Assembly (NCBI GenBank): GCA_032988165.1
Contig: JANTQF010000454.1
Coordinates: forward strand, 1 to 24,164
Direction: 5' to 3'
Source: Emmonsiellopsis sp. PD_33
Lineage: Eukaryota; Ascomycota; Eurotiomycetes; Onygenales; Ajellomycetaceae
Length of the DNA stretch: 24,164 bases
Shown: in pieces, positions 9,650-20,650 of the stretch
Numbering within the stretch: the stretch's first letter is position 1
How the letters are laid out: every line of letters begins with the position of its first letter
Translations under genes and position numbers: made by a program
The notes under the pieces: generated by a model
The model's input: only the letters and a program-made list of their open reading frames with translations
Told to the model about the DNA's origin: nothing
The model's database searches: none

Positions 9650-12600
9650 GCTTGGCAGTATTACATGAGAATGAGATCAACAATATGATTGAGGAAATAC
9701 CTCAACTGATTGGAATGGATTAAAAATCATGGATGTCATTAATTCTACTAACTAGAAGAAAAAAGGAAAATATTCTGAATTTTAAAAGTAAATAAAAATA
9801 AATAAACTAAGTAATAAAGAAAAGTAATTATACTAGATAAGCTATTTAGAGGAAATTATCATCTACTTGATAGTGCCTTTTTTTTGTTTCCTGGCCTTTT
9901 TGATTCATCCTCAAAGCAATAATATAGAAGAAACATAAGAATAATAAACTGAATAGTAAAGGAAAGTAATTAAGGAACATAAATAATTAAATATATAACT
10001 AAATTGAATGGATTTAATAGATGAGGAAGAAAGACTAAGTATTAAGAATCTATATATAGAGGAAAGCCTATATTCTATACTTTATAATAGAACTTACTGT
10101 TGAAGTTACACTCTATTATCTTATTAATATCTCTATTAGATCATTTAATGTTATTAGAATCTATTAGTGAGTTCTGAGTAAATTAATCCTTATAACTTGA
10201 TTAGTCCTCCCTTTATTCTAATATACCTAGTTGAAAGTACATATGATATATGCTATTTTAATTATTAATAGTGTAATGAATATCTAAAGCTAATGTTATT
10301 ATAAAACTAAGGCTTATTATTTATCTATATATTTTAAAATGATAAAGTATGATGATTAACTCAGTATTTATTATTATTAAAAGATTTTGAATAATATTAT
10401 TTAAGGAGTAATATATCAGATTCTCCATAATTTTCTATATAATAATTTATACTGACTTAATTACTCTCAGTAAGAAGTATATTAACTGATTAACTGATTC
10501 CATCTGTTGCTTCTATAATTCTACTAGGTGATTAATAACTAGCTCTATTATTACTAGCTGCACTGATCAAGCTGGGAAATTCAGGTAAGATAATTATTCT
10601 AGCTAATTAATAGAAGAAGAAGGTATTTTAATAAGGTATTTAAGAAGTACTAAAATGAATTAAATTGAATAAGACTAAATGAGTGTAAAATGCTTGAATT
10701 GATGCTAATATTATAATAAAATGATAGAATTAAAATAATATGTAAATAAAATAGATAATAATGAAGTTAAAATGATGATATAAGAAGATAAGATTATTTA
10801 TTTTAATTTAATTGAAGAAAGAAGTTTTAGATAGTTTAGGCTAAGTAAGGAAAGATCATTTAAAAGTAAGAATTCTTCTATTTATTACTTTTAAATGTCA
10901 GATTATTTAGTTAATGAGTTCCTTAGTATTTTGATTGAGGATGCTAAACTCTAGGGAAATAACAATTTAATATAGTATGTCTTATATAAGTTATATTATT
11001 TGTTAAAGAATAGAAATCATTATAACTATGTAAATTTAATGTAGACCTCTGATGAATCTTATTAGTTCTTAAAATTAATTTATTATAATAAGAAGGGAAA
11101 TGGAAGATCTGAATAGATGCTTGAGCTAACTAAAAAAATAAAGATATGATGTAATAAGAAAATCAATTAATTAATAAAGATAATACTTTATGAAATCAGG
11201 ATAATAAAAAAGATAGAAAAGAAATTAAAGGGATGAGAAAGAAATTAATATACTAAGAAATAAATAAATTTAATAAGACTGAAGACTGTAGAGTATGTTG
11301 CAGATGAAGAAACTAATTATTTTATTATTATAAGAAAGATATATGAATAAATTTATTAGAGAATTTATCTTATATACTATTAAAAATATGTTGTTGATGA
11401 GGCTTATATCTTCTACTAATTTTAATTATAATTATATTATCATTAATTACTTAATTATAATTTTATAATATTATAAGAGTTCTTTTAACTTCTATTAGCT
11501 ATCTACTAGTATTACTACTTAAAGAAAGACTTTATTCTACTCCTCTTCTTCTATACTTAATTTCATCAAATCTTATTTCATTATATTTATAATAATTACT
11601 GGGATCTTCTTCAACTCTATATCATTTCACATCTTAAATCATCTAGATGTACTTGCTTTATTCTCTCAGATTAGATTGATTTCCTCTACCTTAATCACAT
11701 GATTATAAATTTATATATTTTAATGGAAGATCTTTTTAATGATAAAGTCTAATTTCATCTATTCTCCTCTCTCTTTATTAATTTGCTTTACTAACTCTAT
11801 ATTCATATATTAGTGTGATACTTCAATCATCTCTCATATTAAATTAATGATTAGATTTAATTCTAATTGCATCATTTCTATTAAAGGAGAAAAAGAGGCT
11901 CTACTAATAATATTCTTTTTCTCTAAATTTCTATTTAGAAGTTCTTTAAACTTATTCTAATCTTAAATGATGATCTTTCTATCTAACTTGTTAAATTCTA
12001 CTAGAAATTCATTATTAATTGCTCATTATATGACTATATTAGTATCCAGAAATATCTCTATCTTTAATACTTTGAGGAGTGTAATCATCTAGCATGGCTT
12101 TTCTTCTAGATGGGGAAATATCATTCTAATGAAATAGATTATCTTTAAGGCTATATCCTCTAATATAGCTAGTCTGATATTCTGATGTTAAGGGTTAATT
12201 GATTTTCCTAAAGAGTTGATCTGATTTCTTATAACTAGTTCTAATTGTAGAGGAGTTAATGCCACTGGAGTAATTATTATAAAGAAATTTTACTGTGAAT
12301 TCCTACTAATAATTATTAAGTTAGTGTGAGTATATCTATTTGGCATGTTCATAGTCTCTTCTTCAGTGTGTTATTACTTATAGACTTATTACTTTATTTT
12401 ATCTATAGGTAAGGTTTCTTCTATACTATTCATTACACTTAATTCCTTATAAAGTATATTATATGAGAAGTTATTTACTAATTTATTAGTTAAATTATCT
12501 ACAAAAGAGATAATAGCTCTATAGATTGCTTTCATTTATTTACTTATCCTCTTTTGTACTTTAGATTATAATAGAGTGTTAGATTTAACTTTTTTAGTAA

Positions 12601-14230
12601 CTAGTTCTAATTATATCTTCTTCTCTGAATTGATGAGCTTTCATAGTTTATGAGTGATATTATGAATGGCTTTTACTTATTTTCTAATTACTTTAACATT
12701 CTGAATAGGAGTTTATATTATTGATTTAAAGTCATATGATGCTTGTAGAGTTAACCCTTCTTTAATAGGGAGACCCTAATACTAGTACATTACTCTAATG
12801 AATAATAGCTTTAAAGTTTCCAGAAGTACCTTCAAGGAAGATGAGTCTATTTTACATACTTCTTCTTTATTTTGAGGTTTTTCATTTATCTAGAAATGAT
12901 AGAGCCATATATTAGTATAAGTAGCCTAGAATAGATATCTCTTCTTTTATACTTTATAGACCTCTTTCTCCATTTCCAGTGACAACCTTTAATATAAAGA
13001 TAGTGCATGGAATGATCTGATGTCTTCAGCTGGAATAAACTCTCTCTAAATAGATTAGTCCTCTGATATGATATATTTATATGCATTTTAACTGTATGGA
13101 TTGTTCATATAAGTATGAAGATTATTATTATTAAAGGCTTTTAACTTTACTAATAATATCTTCTTCTTTCTATCTTTATTAATATTACTAGGGAGACTTA
13201 ATTGAAACATTTTAAGGTTCTATTTAGTTATATCTTTATATCTTCCACTTCAATCTTGATATATCAGTTCACTGCATGCTATAGATGTTGGTTCATGTCT
13301 GTTCATTTTATTTAATAGAGTTTTTATAGTTTGAATAGGTTTGATACAGGTTAACAGGTGTGTAAGAGAAAATAGATAGATAAAAGGTTTGAGATGTAGT
13401 TTAATAGGTTAAGAGAGTATGAAGTTGAATGATGGTAGAGATTTAAAGATAATGATAATTTTAGTAATATAATGAGATAAGTAAATAATACAAACATGAT
13501 TGAATAATAAAGAAATTAAGATACTTTATTATTAACTGGTTTGAGGCCTTGATTTTACTGCAACCCTTCTTATCTTTAATGCTAATCTTTTTATTATTAG
13601 GTTAGCTCTTCTCAGGAATTCATTATTCTTATTATTTAAATCTAAGTAGTCTGCTCTGGGCTTAAATCTCTTTAAGTTATCATAATAGATCTTGAATCAA
13701 AATAGTAGGCTATCTTTATATTAAATGAGATATAATCTTAAATATATTAATAAAGATTTAATAATTTTAAATGATTCTTTCTAATAAGGCTCTAACTTCC
13801 TTCATTCTTTATTTTTAATTATTACTAGTTAGCCTCTCTTTCATTCTTCTAACTTCTGTGACTTTTCCTACTTTTCTTTCTGATTCTCCTGTATTAGTGT
13901 GATTCCAAAGGTGTCTGATTATATGAAAGCTGTGGAAAAGATCATATGATTATATACAATGAAATAGGTGAGACTGTAGTATAAAAAAAGGTATAGTATG
14001 TAGTAGTACTAGATAGTGTAATAAAGCTATATATAATTATGTGAACTGATCATATGATTCTAAAAATCACATTGAATTCTTAATTTATACTTAATATATT
14101 ATGAACATGTTCACTACAGCTACTTCTTATATTATAATGAGGTTTTAAATTGTTTCCTTCATCTTATTATCTTCCTTCACTTTATATGATAATCTTACTT
14201 TTAAACTATTGAATATAGTATCCATTAGTG
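9650..14230. repeat. Extremely AT-rich degenerate repeat relic
   Basis: Very AT-rich with stop codons in all frames. The + strand is G-rich and C-poor from about 9,650 to 11,400, then C-rich and G-poor to about 13,000, with mixed stretches after. Coding-like traces remain: on + at about 11270-11340, a frame containing RLKTVEYVADEETNYF; on - at 13086-12886, a frame with SDHSMHYLYIKGCHWKW. Stretches of minus-strand frame near 13,560-13,900 read as basic protein broken by TAA. I recognise no family. The likely reading is at least two old genes or elements facing each other, mutated beyond identification. Confidence 0.55.
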
Positions 14231-14241
14231 TTGTTTTTTTT

Positions 14242-14371
14242 CAGGTTTGGGTTGAAAAACTGCCTTGGGCGCCCACCTGAATGGGTTCATGGGTTGGGTG
14301 TGTTTGGCAAAACCCAAAAAGTCAGGTTAGCAGGTTAGAACAGGGCAACCTATTTGACCCACTGTGGGTCA
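14242..14371. mobile_element. Possible transposon terminal region
   Basis: This short segment is clearly GC-richer than its surroundings. It begins with CAGGTTTGGGTTG and contains several GGGTT/AACCC elements in both orientations, a doubled CAGGTTAG-type motif, the only CpG of the island (inside GGGCGCCC) and an inverted repeat TGACCCAC-T-GTGGGTCA (14355-14371). Subterminal repeats of this kind and a CAGG start are typical of hAT-type DNA transposon ends. No matching opposite end was found in the window and no transposase is recognisable, so the call is weak. Confidence 0.25.
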
Positions 14372-14559
14372 CCTTAAAGGGCTAGTGTGGATTCAATCAC
14401 TAAATTTACCCAAAATGAATATTTATGCCTGCATATTTTAGAAGGTATATACAAAATTTTGCAGAACATGTCATGTGATATAGATATGTATTGAATTTGG
14501 TAAAATATCCATCTAAATCAAGATGTATAAAATCAACATAAGTTCAATTTTAACTATTT

Positions 14560-14631
14560 AGGAGATAACCAAAAACACTATGTATGAGATAACTAAAAAT
14601 ACTATGTAGGAGATAACTAAAAATAACAAGC
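14560..14631. repeat. 24-bp tandem repeat, three copies
   Basis: Three consecutive 24-bp units (14560-14583, 14584-14607, 14608-14631) built on GAGATAACYAAAAAYACTATGT. Differences are mainly transitions. The array lies near the 3' end of the decayed minus-strand gene and may be its untranslated region. Confidence 0.75.
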
Positions 14632-14639
14632 CCATTTAC

Positions 14640-15772
14640 ATCTATTTGTTTCACCTCTAGTTGTAACACTAACTTGCCTGCTCCTATATGGATGAGTACT
14701 CTGAACCTTCAACACATTGATCTCCCCAGCTAAAGAGTCCTGATAATCTCATTAAAGAATAGCCCTTTCAATTTTTAACTCACTCATGAATTTTAAAAAC
14801 ATTGTAACCCTTATCATCCAAATGTTCATCTAACTCATGGAAATCCTCATCTAAAGACTCATATAATGCTAGATTATGATCTAGTGGACTGTACAAATCA
14901 GATCTTTATCAAGCCAACTTTTTCTCCTCCACCCAGTCACATTCAGCTGGGGCCATGAAGACAGGTCCATCCATACCATATTAACTGGGCTGTTAAATGT
15001 AGAAGGGAAGATTGATGTTGTTAGGGGTCCATAGAAACTTAAGTGCCTTCTTACCAACCTGATGAATTGCATTTATTGTAGTGGCATAATTCCTGAAAGC
15101 TTCTCTATAGCCCATTCTCTCCCTTAAGTCATGAAACTTTGGAAACATATCACACTATTTTCCAAGCATTACCTCAAGAGACTGGCAGAAGTCATGAAAG
15201 CAGTCTGATGAGTCCATATAGAGGAAATGAGAAATATAAGTTAGGCATGAAGATTTAATGTTATTATAGATAATGTAAGAATCTGAATTATAGATCAGTA
15301 TCATCAGTAAATAAATATTATATATAAAGAGAAACATACTTTCATGTCTGCAAATACAGTTCTCTAGATCCTGAATGTATTTAGCCTGCTCAAACAGAGT
15401 AAACACAAGAACAGTGTTCAATTTAGTAGCCTGATAGTAGTAGAATAGAATCTCTTATTTAATCATGCAGGCCTTGCAATCAAGACCACAGTCATGTTCT
15501 ATACTCTCATTAGAAAGTTATATTGAAAGAAACCTATATATAGTAGTACCTTCAATATCAGTCATTCATGTGGAATTGAAGAGTTGATGATGGAATCACT
15601 CCTCATCAGTAGTAAAATCACCACAGAAATATGATGGACAAGGTGGGCACTTACAGTTAGTAGAGGTGGTCAACAGATGAGGTGCAGCTTTGTGGTCAGC
15701 AGAGGTAGTTGACAGATGAGGTACAGATTTACAGTTAGTAGAGATGGTTGATGAATGATGAGAGGACTCCAT
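14640..15772 (-). pseudogene. Decayed minus-strand gene of unknown family
   Basis: Starting at an ATG at 15772, coding-like minus-strand sequence runs to about 14,640, broken by stops (several TGA, TAG and TAA). It opens with a Ser/Thr/His-rich segment made of three 13-residue repeats (STISTNCKSVPH-like), then a Cys-rich stretch (KCPPCPSYFC, later CGLDCKAC). Longer readable parts follow, such as FPKFHDLRERMGYREAFRNY and MAPAECDWVEEKKLA. A possible 57-nt intron (15339-15283) has a GTATGT donor and ATTCAG acceptor, though it is also open in frame. The total loss of CpG explains many stops if they were Arg CGA. I do not recognise the protein; a transposon-carried gene is likely from context. Confidence 0.5.
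15643..15762 (-). repeat. 39-bp tandem repeat, three copies, in coding-like sequence
   Basis: Units at 15643-15681, 15682-15720 and 15721-15762 (the last with a 3-bp insertion). All lengths are multiples of three, so on the minus strand they encode a repeated 13-14 residue unit near the start of the decayed gene. In-frame lengths indicate the repeat expanded while the gene was still translated. Confidence 0.75.
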
Positions 15773-15784
15773 GTTAGTAGACAC

Positions 15785-16880
15785 TATTAAATAGTGGGGG
15801 ATGGATTATCCCAGATTTGTGAGGGAAAGATGTCATTATTTAATCATGGCAGGCAGACACAGGAAGTTACAAATAGGACTACTAAAGGCTCAGCAATAAA
15901 GCCTCATATCATAAACAGCTAAGTCTTTAATGGATTTGAATAGATCTACATAATGAACTTTGATTCATTATGCAACATGTAAGTCACAACAAAGAACATC
16001 AACCTTAGCTTACTATGATTGATAATAATAGCAACAGAGTTGCAAATGTCAACAAATAGGGAGATTCATTGATAAGAGTAATTAATGAATTGAACTTTTA
16101 ATTAAAGGAATAAAGTGTGATTATGCACAGGATGCACCCATCCTATTCCTTTTATAGATAAAGGACTGGCAGGTATGAAACCAGTTAAAATGAAGAATGA
16201 ATTGAAGATAATGATCAATGATTTTTAATAGTATCTTTATCTTCTTGACTAGCAGTGAGGATACTTTAGTGTCTCTCTGTCATTACCTAGATTCAGCCAA
16301 TTGGTGACCTTGTGAGGAAGTATTCAAAACTTTTTCTTGGTGGCAGAAAAAGGATGCTAAAATATTCTTACTGCCAGTCAAGAAGATATATTTACCTTCC
16401 AGAGATTAAGAGTACACTCAACAGAGCTGAGTATAATACTAACTGAAATAGATCTACATAAATATAGATGTTGTTTAACATGTATAGATAAAGGCATACA
16501 GAGAATAGAGAATAATGTGCATTATTAATGTTACTAAGTATGTCAATTTAGGTGGGGTAACAATCAAACCTCAGTTGAATCCAGAAATATATATATATCA
16601 TGATTGTTTAATTAATGTGTTACACTTATATTAATGAATGCATTCTGAAACAGAATTATAAGTTCAACTGGAGTAAACATTAGTTTGATAATGAAATTTC
16701 AAAGGATAAAGAGTATAGTATAATACAACAGATTGCATTCTCTAACCTGTATGAAATATGTTAGTAATAAGACAGCAATGCCACTTTATTAACACTCTTT
16801 ATATAGGTAGTTATCTTAATGATAATAATTACAGCAAGTTAAGGAGTAAACTGCACTGAAACATGAACCATATAGATTAG
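15785..16880. other. Non-coding, CpG-free stretch
   Basis: No frame longer than a few dozen codons and no recognisable protein. It sits between the divergent decayed genes (minus at 15772, plus at 17152), so it may hold both promoters. The only structure seen is the inverted repeat at 16231-16395. Confidence 0.5.
16231..16395. repeat. 39-bp imperfect inverted repeat with an 87-nt spacer
   Basis: Left arm 16231-16269 and right arm 16357-16395 match in 32 of 39 positions when one is reverse-complemented. In the inner two-thirds all mismatches are transitions, as expected from C-to-T decay. The spacer holds CAGCCAATTGGTGACC followed by TTGTGAGGAAG, which resembles the LTR-end/primer-site region of some Ty3-type elements, but no LTR could be confirmed. 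Confidence 0.6.
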
Positions 16881-16887
16881 TCTAATC

Positions 16888-17033
16888 TTATATAAGAGCA
16901 GCTAAACTCCTTCCTCTCTTGTTTTTTCCTTCTTTAGCAACCTCTCTTGTTTTTTCACCCTTATTGCCCCTCTTATCTGTTTGCCTGCCTTTCCAAATTG
17001 AACTGTGTTTGATCCTCTATCTTACCTTTCTAA
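16888..17033 (+). promoter_or_regulatory. Promoter and leader exon of the decayed plus-strand gene
   Basis: A TATATAAG box (about 16889-16896) is followed by a pyrimidine-rich tract with a 16-bp direct repeat CCTCTCTTGTTTTTTC (16913-16928 and 16941-16956). A short probable leader exon ends at a GTAAGT donor at 17034. The order TATA, CT-tract, leader exon, intron, ATG is a complete fungal promoter layout. Confidence 0.5.
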
Positions 17034-17115
17034 GTAAGTTTGAAATTAAACTTTAGTTCTATTTTTAACATACTTTTAATTTACTTTACTGATGTTGAAC
17101 TTCTATCCAATTTAG
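17034..17115 (+). other. Probable leader intron (82 nt) of the decayed plus-strand gene
   Basis: Donor GTAAGT, branch-like TTACTGATG, acceptor CAATTTAG. It lies 36 bp before the candidate ATG at 17152. Its 3' part, TTGAACTTCTATCCAATTT, is very similar to sequence just inside a later intron of the same gene (18957-18975). Confidence 0.55.
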
Positions 17116-17151
17116 TTATTCAAACATAATAAGATCTTTAAATATAATGAG

Positions 17152-18946
17152 ATGGTAGAGCAGGATTTAGTACTTATTATGCTACCTGATGATCAACATT
17201 ATACAGATGAATCTACCAATTAGCATAGTAGCACAGCAGGAGATAATTAAAGGATCAGCAAAGAGACTCTCATGAATATCAGTAACAATATTGAGCTGCA
17301 TGTTCTGTATCTTCCTGAGAACAACCAGAAGTCAGATATTGATGATATTCCTATTAATCAAAATGAACTATTCATAGAGTCAGCACTTCTTGGAATTGCA
17401 ATTATCAACATTCATGAGCTTAATCCCATTTGGCCTGGGTCCATTCAGAATTGAGATATATTGGAAGAGCACATCACAAAGTTAATTCAGTCATTTAAAA
17501 AGAAAGATATTGATCAGTGCAAGGCAAATATGCATCTGAAGGCCTCAATCAAGGTGAAGGATTTCAATCTATTGATTAAGAGCTTTATTCAAAAGAAGGG
17601 TAGTTAGGCAGCTAACTCATTGGTCAACCAGATCAAAAATATGATTACCCATAATCTAACTCAAATAGTTTACTTGAACCTTGGCATCAGAATCAGATAG
17701 AAGTCATCAACACTGAAGGCTAAACAGCATCATCATTTTACTTTGATATAGCATAATAATGATATCAGCTCTCCAGATGCACCAGTTGCTAATGAGGTAA
17801 ATATACACTCTTTCTCAATATTTAACTTTAGTTTAATACTAATAACTGAGATGTCAGAGTTATTTTTGGTGCTATAAATTTTATGACTCAGATGTGCTCT
17901 ACAGCAATCAGAATGCTCTTAACTCCCTAAGAGCAAATAAACATGATGTTTACTGTTCTAGTTCAGATGGTGACAGTTTCTAAGTGATTACTCTTAGCCT
18001 TGAGGGCAAAACAGTTTCTGAGTGGGGGAAACTACTGAAGAAAGAGTCAGCCCTTACTAGCTGAATCATGAATACCTTTAGCACTAATATAGATAATAGT
18101 GGGAGATGGACTATGGTCCTTCACAATGACACCTTACATTTAGTATTTGCAAGTTATGTTGCATCTTCATACAGCCAGAAAATGTTCTCTATTTCCACTA
18201 TGAATAAAATTATTAGATTCAAGATAGATCAGGTAAGTTAAATTCAATCTACCTTAAATCTGTGAATACCCAAATTGAACCTAAGTTAGTTTTGAACCTC
18301 TATCTTTAAATGCCATGTGCATTTCCTCTGCTTGTTTTTTGGTGATTACCTCTTGAAAGTCAGCCAAGATGACCTATAGAGATTGATGTCCTTTAGTCTG
18401 CTACTTAAAGATAATAATCTATGTCTACTATTCTTTCTGGATGTTGGGGATGTCACTACTAGAATCTTAAAGAATAAACTCACAGTTGATAATAAATGGT
18501 TTCAGAGCAGTACTAATAGCTATTACTTGCCTCATATAAATTCAGCCTTCATATAGCAAGGAAAACACTACACTACCTATTATCCAGACTTCATGTCATG
18601 CATACCCAATGCAGAATACCAGTGGACCTTTATGCAGATTCAGAGAGTATCTCAGAATATCACTAACATGCAGATATAGCCTTCAGTCATCAAAACCCTT
18701 ACATACATTATGGATCCTCTTTGCAAGTTACTACTATATATTATATTTTTTATTCTATTCAACTAGACTGTGCCTGCCAATTCTGCATATGAGTATCATT
18801 CCTTTCAGTAGCCCTTAGCACTTATGATGATCCTTGAGGATGATGATGGAAAAGGCTATAATCACACTGTTGATCTTATTGTAGATATTTGGAAATACAT
18901 AAGTAAGTCTAACAATGCATTCTCAATGAGTGTCTTTTGAGATCAG
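17152..18946 (+). pseudogene. Decayed multi-exon gene, tentatively DUF3723-like
   Basis: From the ATG at 17152 three exons can be traced: 17152-17796 (215 codons), 17858-18232 (125 codons) and about 18290-18946 (219 codons), all in phase 0. The gene probably continues past a GTATGT donor at 18947. Intron 17797-17857 has a TACTAATAAC branch site. Intron 18233 starts with GTAAGT, and its acceptor is uncertain. In-frame stops are scattered, several of them TGA where Arg is plausible (for example after PGSIQN). The spacing of DILEEHITKLIQSFKK, of CSSSDGDSF before a conserved Trp, and of a later GRW segment recalls fungal DUF3723 proteins, which often travel in large fungal mobile elements. This is from memory of the family and weak. 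No catalytic motif is evident. The gene is dead as written. Confidence 0.5.
17797..17857 (+). other. Intron (61 nt) in the decayed plus-strand gene
   Basis: GTAAAT donor, TACTAATAAC branch site at 17838-17847 and a TCAG acceptor ending at 17857. Removing it joins two phase-0 exons and keeps a single frame with residues SYFWCYKFYDSDVLY after the junction. Confidence 0.6.
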
Positions 18947-19380
18947 GTATGTCAAATTGAACTTCTAGTCAATTTTAAGATGCTAATAATACTAGTTCAA
19001 ACCTCCAAGTAGCTGTATTACACAGGCAGATTGCAGAGTAGAAAGTGTAAGTGTGTGCTCAGTAGTAAGATAAGATGATGATCTAGCTAAGGGCCATAGA
19101 GGCCATACATGGAAATATAATGCTATAGGCATGTGATCTGTACATGTGACCTTAGCTATACATAACATCTGCTGATATCATAAATAAGTTATCATCCTTG
19201 ATAACTGGGGAGGTGGCATAGAGGAGTGATATAAGGATGAGGCTGAAAGTCATACAGTCTGTGCATAATAGCTGAGCATATAAAATATGAAATGCTTAAT
19301 AAGGAAGGGTAAATCACCCTGTGCAGCATAGGGAGGGTAGAAATGCATATTCAATCATCTGATTTACTGGTCCCTCTCAT
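18947..19380. other. Boundary region between the decayed gene and the retrotransposon; LTR unresolved
   Basis: The first part is intron-like (GTATGT donor at 18947, CTAATAATACTAG branch region, possible ACACAG acceptor near 19021). The rest should contain the 3' LTR of the minus-strand retrotransposon because it follows the chromodomain. I could not define LTR ends: no matching second copy is in the window and candidate TG...CA limits are not convincing. Confidence 0.35.
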
Positions 19381-19404
19381 ATATCTATATCATTACTGGT
19401 GTGT

Positions 19405-19828
19405 CCTGCATTAGCATTTAGCAGGGCTCCTATGTGTCTTCTTGCAGATGGTTTTTCCATTTGACCTTGTATTCTACCCTGGTACTGATGTGCTGTTTAT
19501 CAACAATTTCTTCCATCTCCCAAAACTCTTCACTGTTGACAATTCAGTCTGGTGCCTGGGGAATGGAGTGGTTTAGGTGGTCTTTATGGTATGGTTCTAG
19601 ATGGATTATACTTATAACTGGGTGTATGCCTCTCAGCTGGGGCAGTAGTTTCAATCTGTATGCTGATGAACCAACTTTTTCAATTATCTCAAATGAACTA
19701 ATATGTAGGGGGTGGAGGGTTGATATCTCTAGTAAGGTATAGCTGTGCCATCCTTTATGAATGAGTCTCAGGTAGGCCTTGCCAGTTAATTTCATTAGTT
19801 GGTGTTTAGCATTGTAGTATGTGGCCAT
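19405..19828 (-). pseudogene. Integrase GPY/F module and chromodomain
   Basis: The segment SSFEIIEKVGSSAYRLKL followed by IHPVISIIHLEPY is the GPY/F module of Ty3/gypsy integrases. It continues into a chromodomain: EEFWEMEEIVDK, VEYKVKWKNHL and T-stop-EP, where the stop (19432-19430, TAG) replaces the conserved Trp of TWEP. Chromodomains steer chromovirus insertion to modified histones. The end of the polyprotein is soon after. Confidence 0.8.
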
Positions 19829-19829
19829 A

Positions 19830-20650
19830 CATGCTCAACTTAATGTAAGGGCATTGTTAATAGATTTCCTTATATCCTCTCAGGCATTTATGAAATTGTC
19901 TGTGGAAGATGAAGCAATATCATTTGCTGAGAAGTTAAATTGGCAAAGGGGATTAATATCATATAGAGCTTTGAAGGGTGAGACTTGTGTTGCTTGTGAT
20001 ACTGCTATATTTATTGCAAATTTCACTTATGATATTACCATATCCCATTCTACTACATTTCTTCCTGTGAGTATTGATTGCAAGGCTCCTTCAACTACTT
20101 GGTTTACTCTCTCTGCTTGACCATTCACAGATGAGTGGTATGTGGTTGTCAGACATAGTGCCACTGAGGCTCTCTGGAATATCTCTACTCAGAATTTGTT
20201 AAGGAATTGTTTGTTGTGGTTGGTGATCAGCTGGCTAGGGAGACCCCAAAAGCACATGATTTCATTGAAAAATGCTTTTGCCCATCATTCTGCATCCCAG
20301 TCCTTTCTTCTGGGAATGATATGTATGTACTTTGTATATTTATCAGTGACCATGAGAATCATATCATATTTATTCAAGGTTATTTCTGGTAGGTCAGTAA
20401 TGAAATTGAGGCTCAAGGTTGCAAAGGGTTGATTCACAGACTGTACTGGGTGGAGTTGTCTGTAAGAGTGATGATGTTTTATGGCTGATGTCTGGCATAT
20501 TAGATAGGCTTTCATGAATTTGCAAATTTGCTCATTTATCCCTAGAGAGAATATGGTTGTTTGGAGGCAAGTGAGTGTTCATTGCATGCCACTGTGTGCA
20601 TCATGTTGATGTGCCTGATTGATGACCTTTATCTGCATGGATTGTGAAAT
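19830..20650 (-). pseudogene. Integrase: zinc-binding and catalytic core, two catalytic Asp lost
   Basis: An HHCC-like start (HQHDAHSGM, then ICQTS) has Tyr in place of the first Cys (AYLICQ). The core contains LSLNFITDLP, with Asn at 20407-20405 for the first catalytic Asp, and LITNHNKQF, with Asn at 20221-20219 for the second Asp. The catalytic Glu in GQAERVNQ is kept. TGA stops at 20191-20189 and 19837-19835 stand where Arg is expected. This enzyme inserted the element's DNA; this copy is inactive. Confidence 0.85.

Noticed and set aside
12886..13086. 66-codon minus-strand frame as a gene
   Set aside because: Coding-like but isolated, with stops on both sides and no recognised family; kept only as a trace within the AT-rich relic.
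18723..18766. Possible GC-AG intron in the decayed plus-strand gene
   Set aside because: It looks intron-like (pyrimidine-rich, ends TAG) but its 44-nt length would shift the better downstream frame.
19012..19346. Candidate 3' LTR beginning TGTATTACA
   Set aside because: The inner end does not mirror the outer one, no second copy is in the window, and TGTATTACACAG also works as an intron end.
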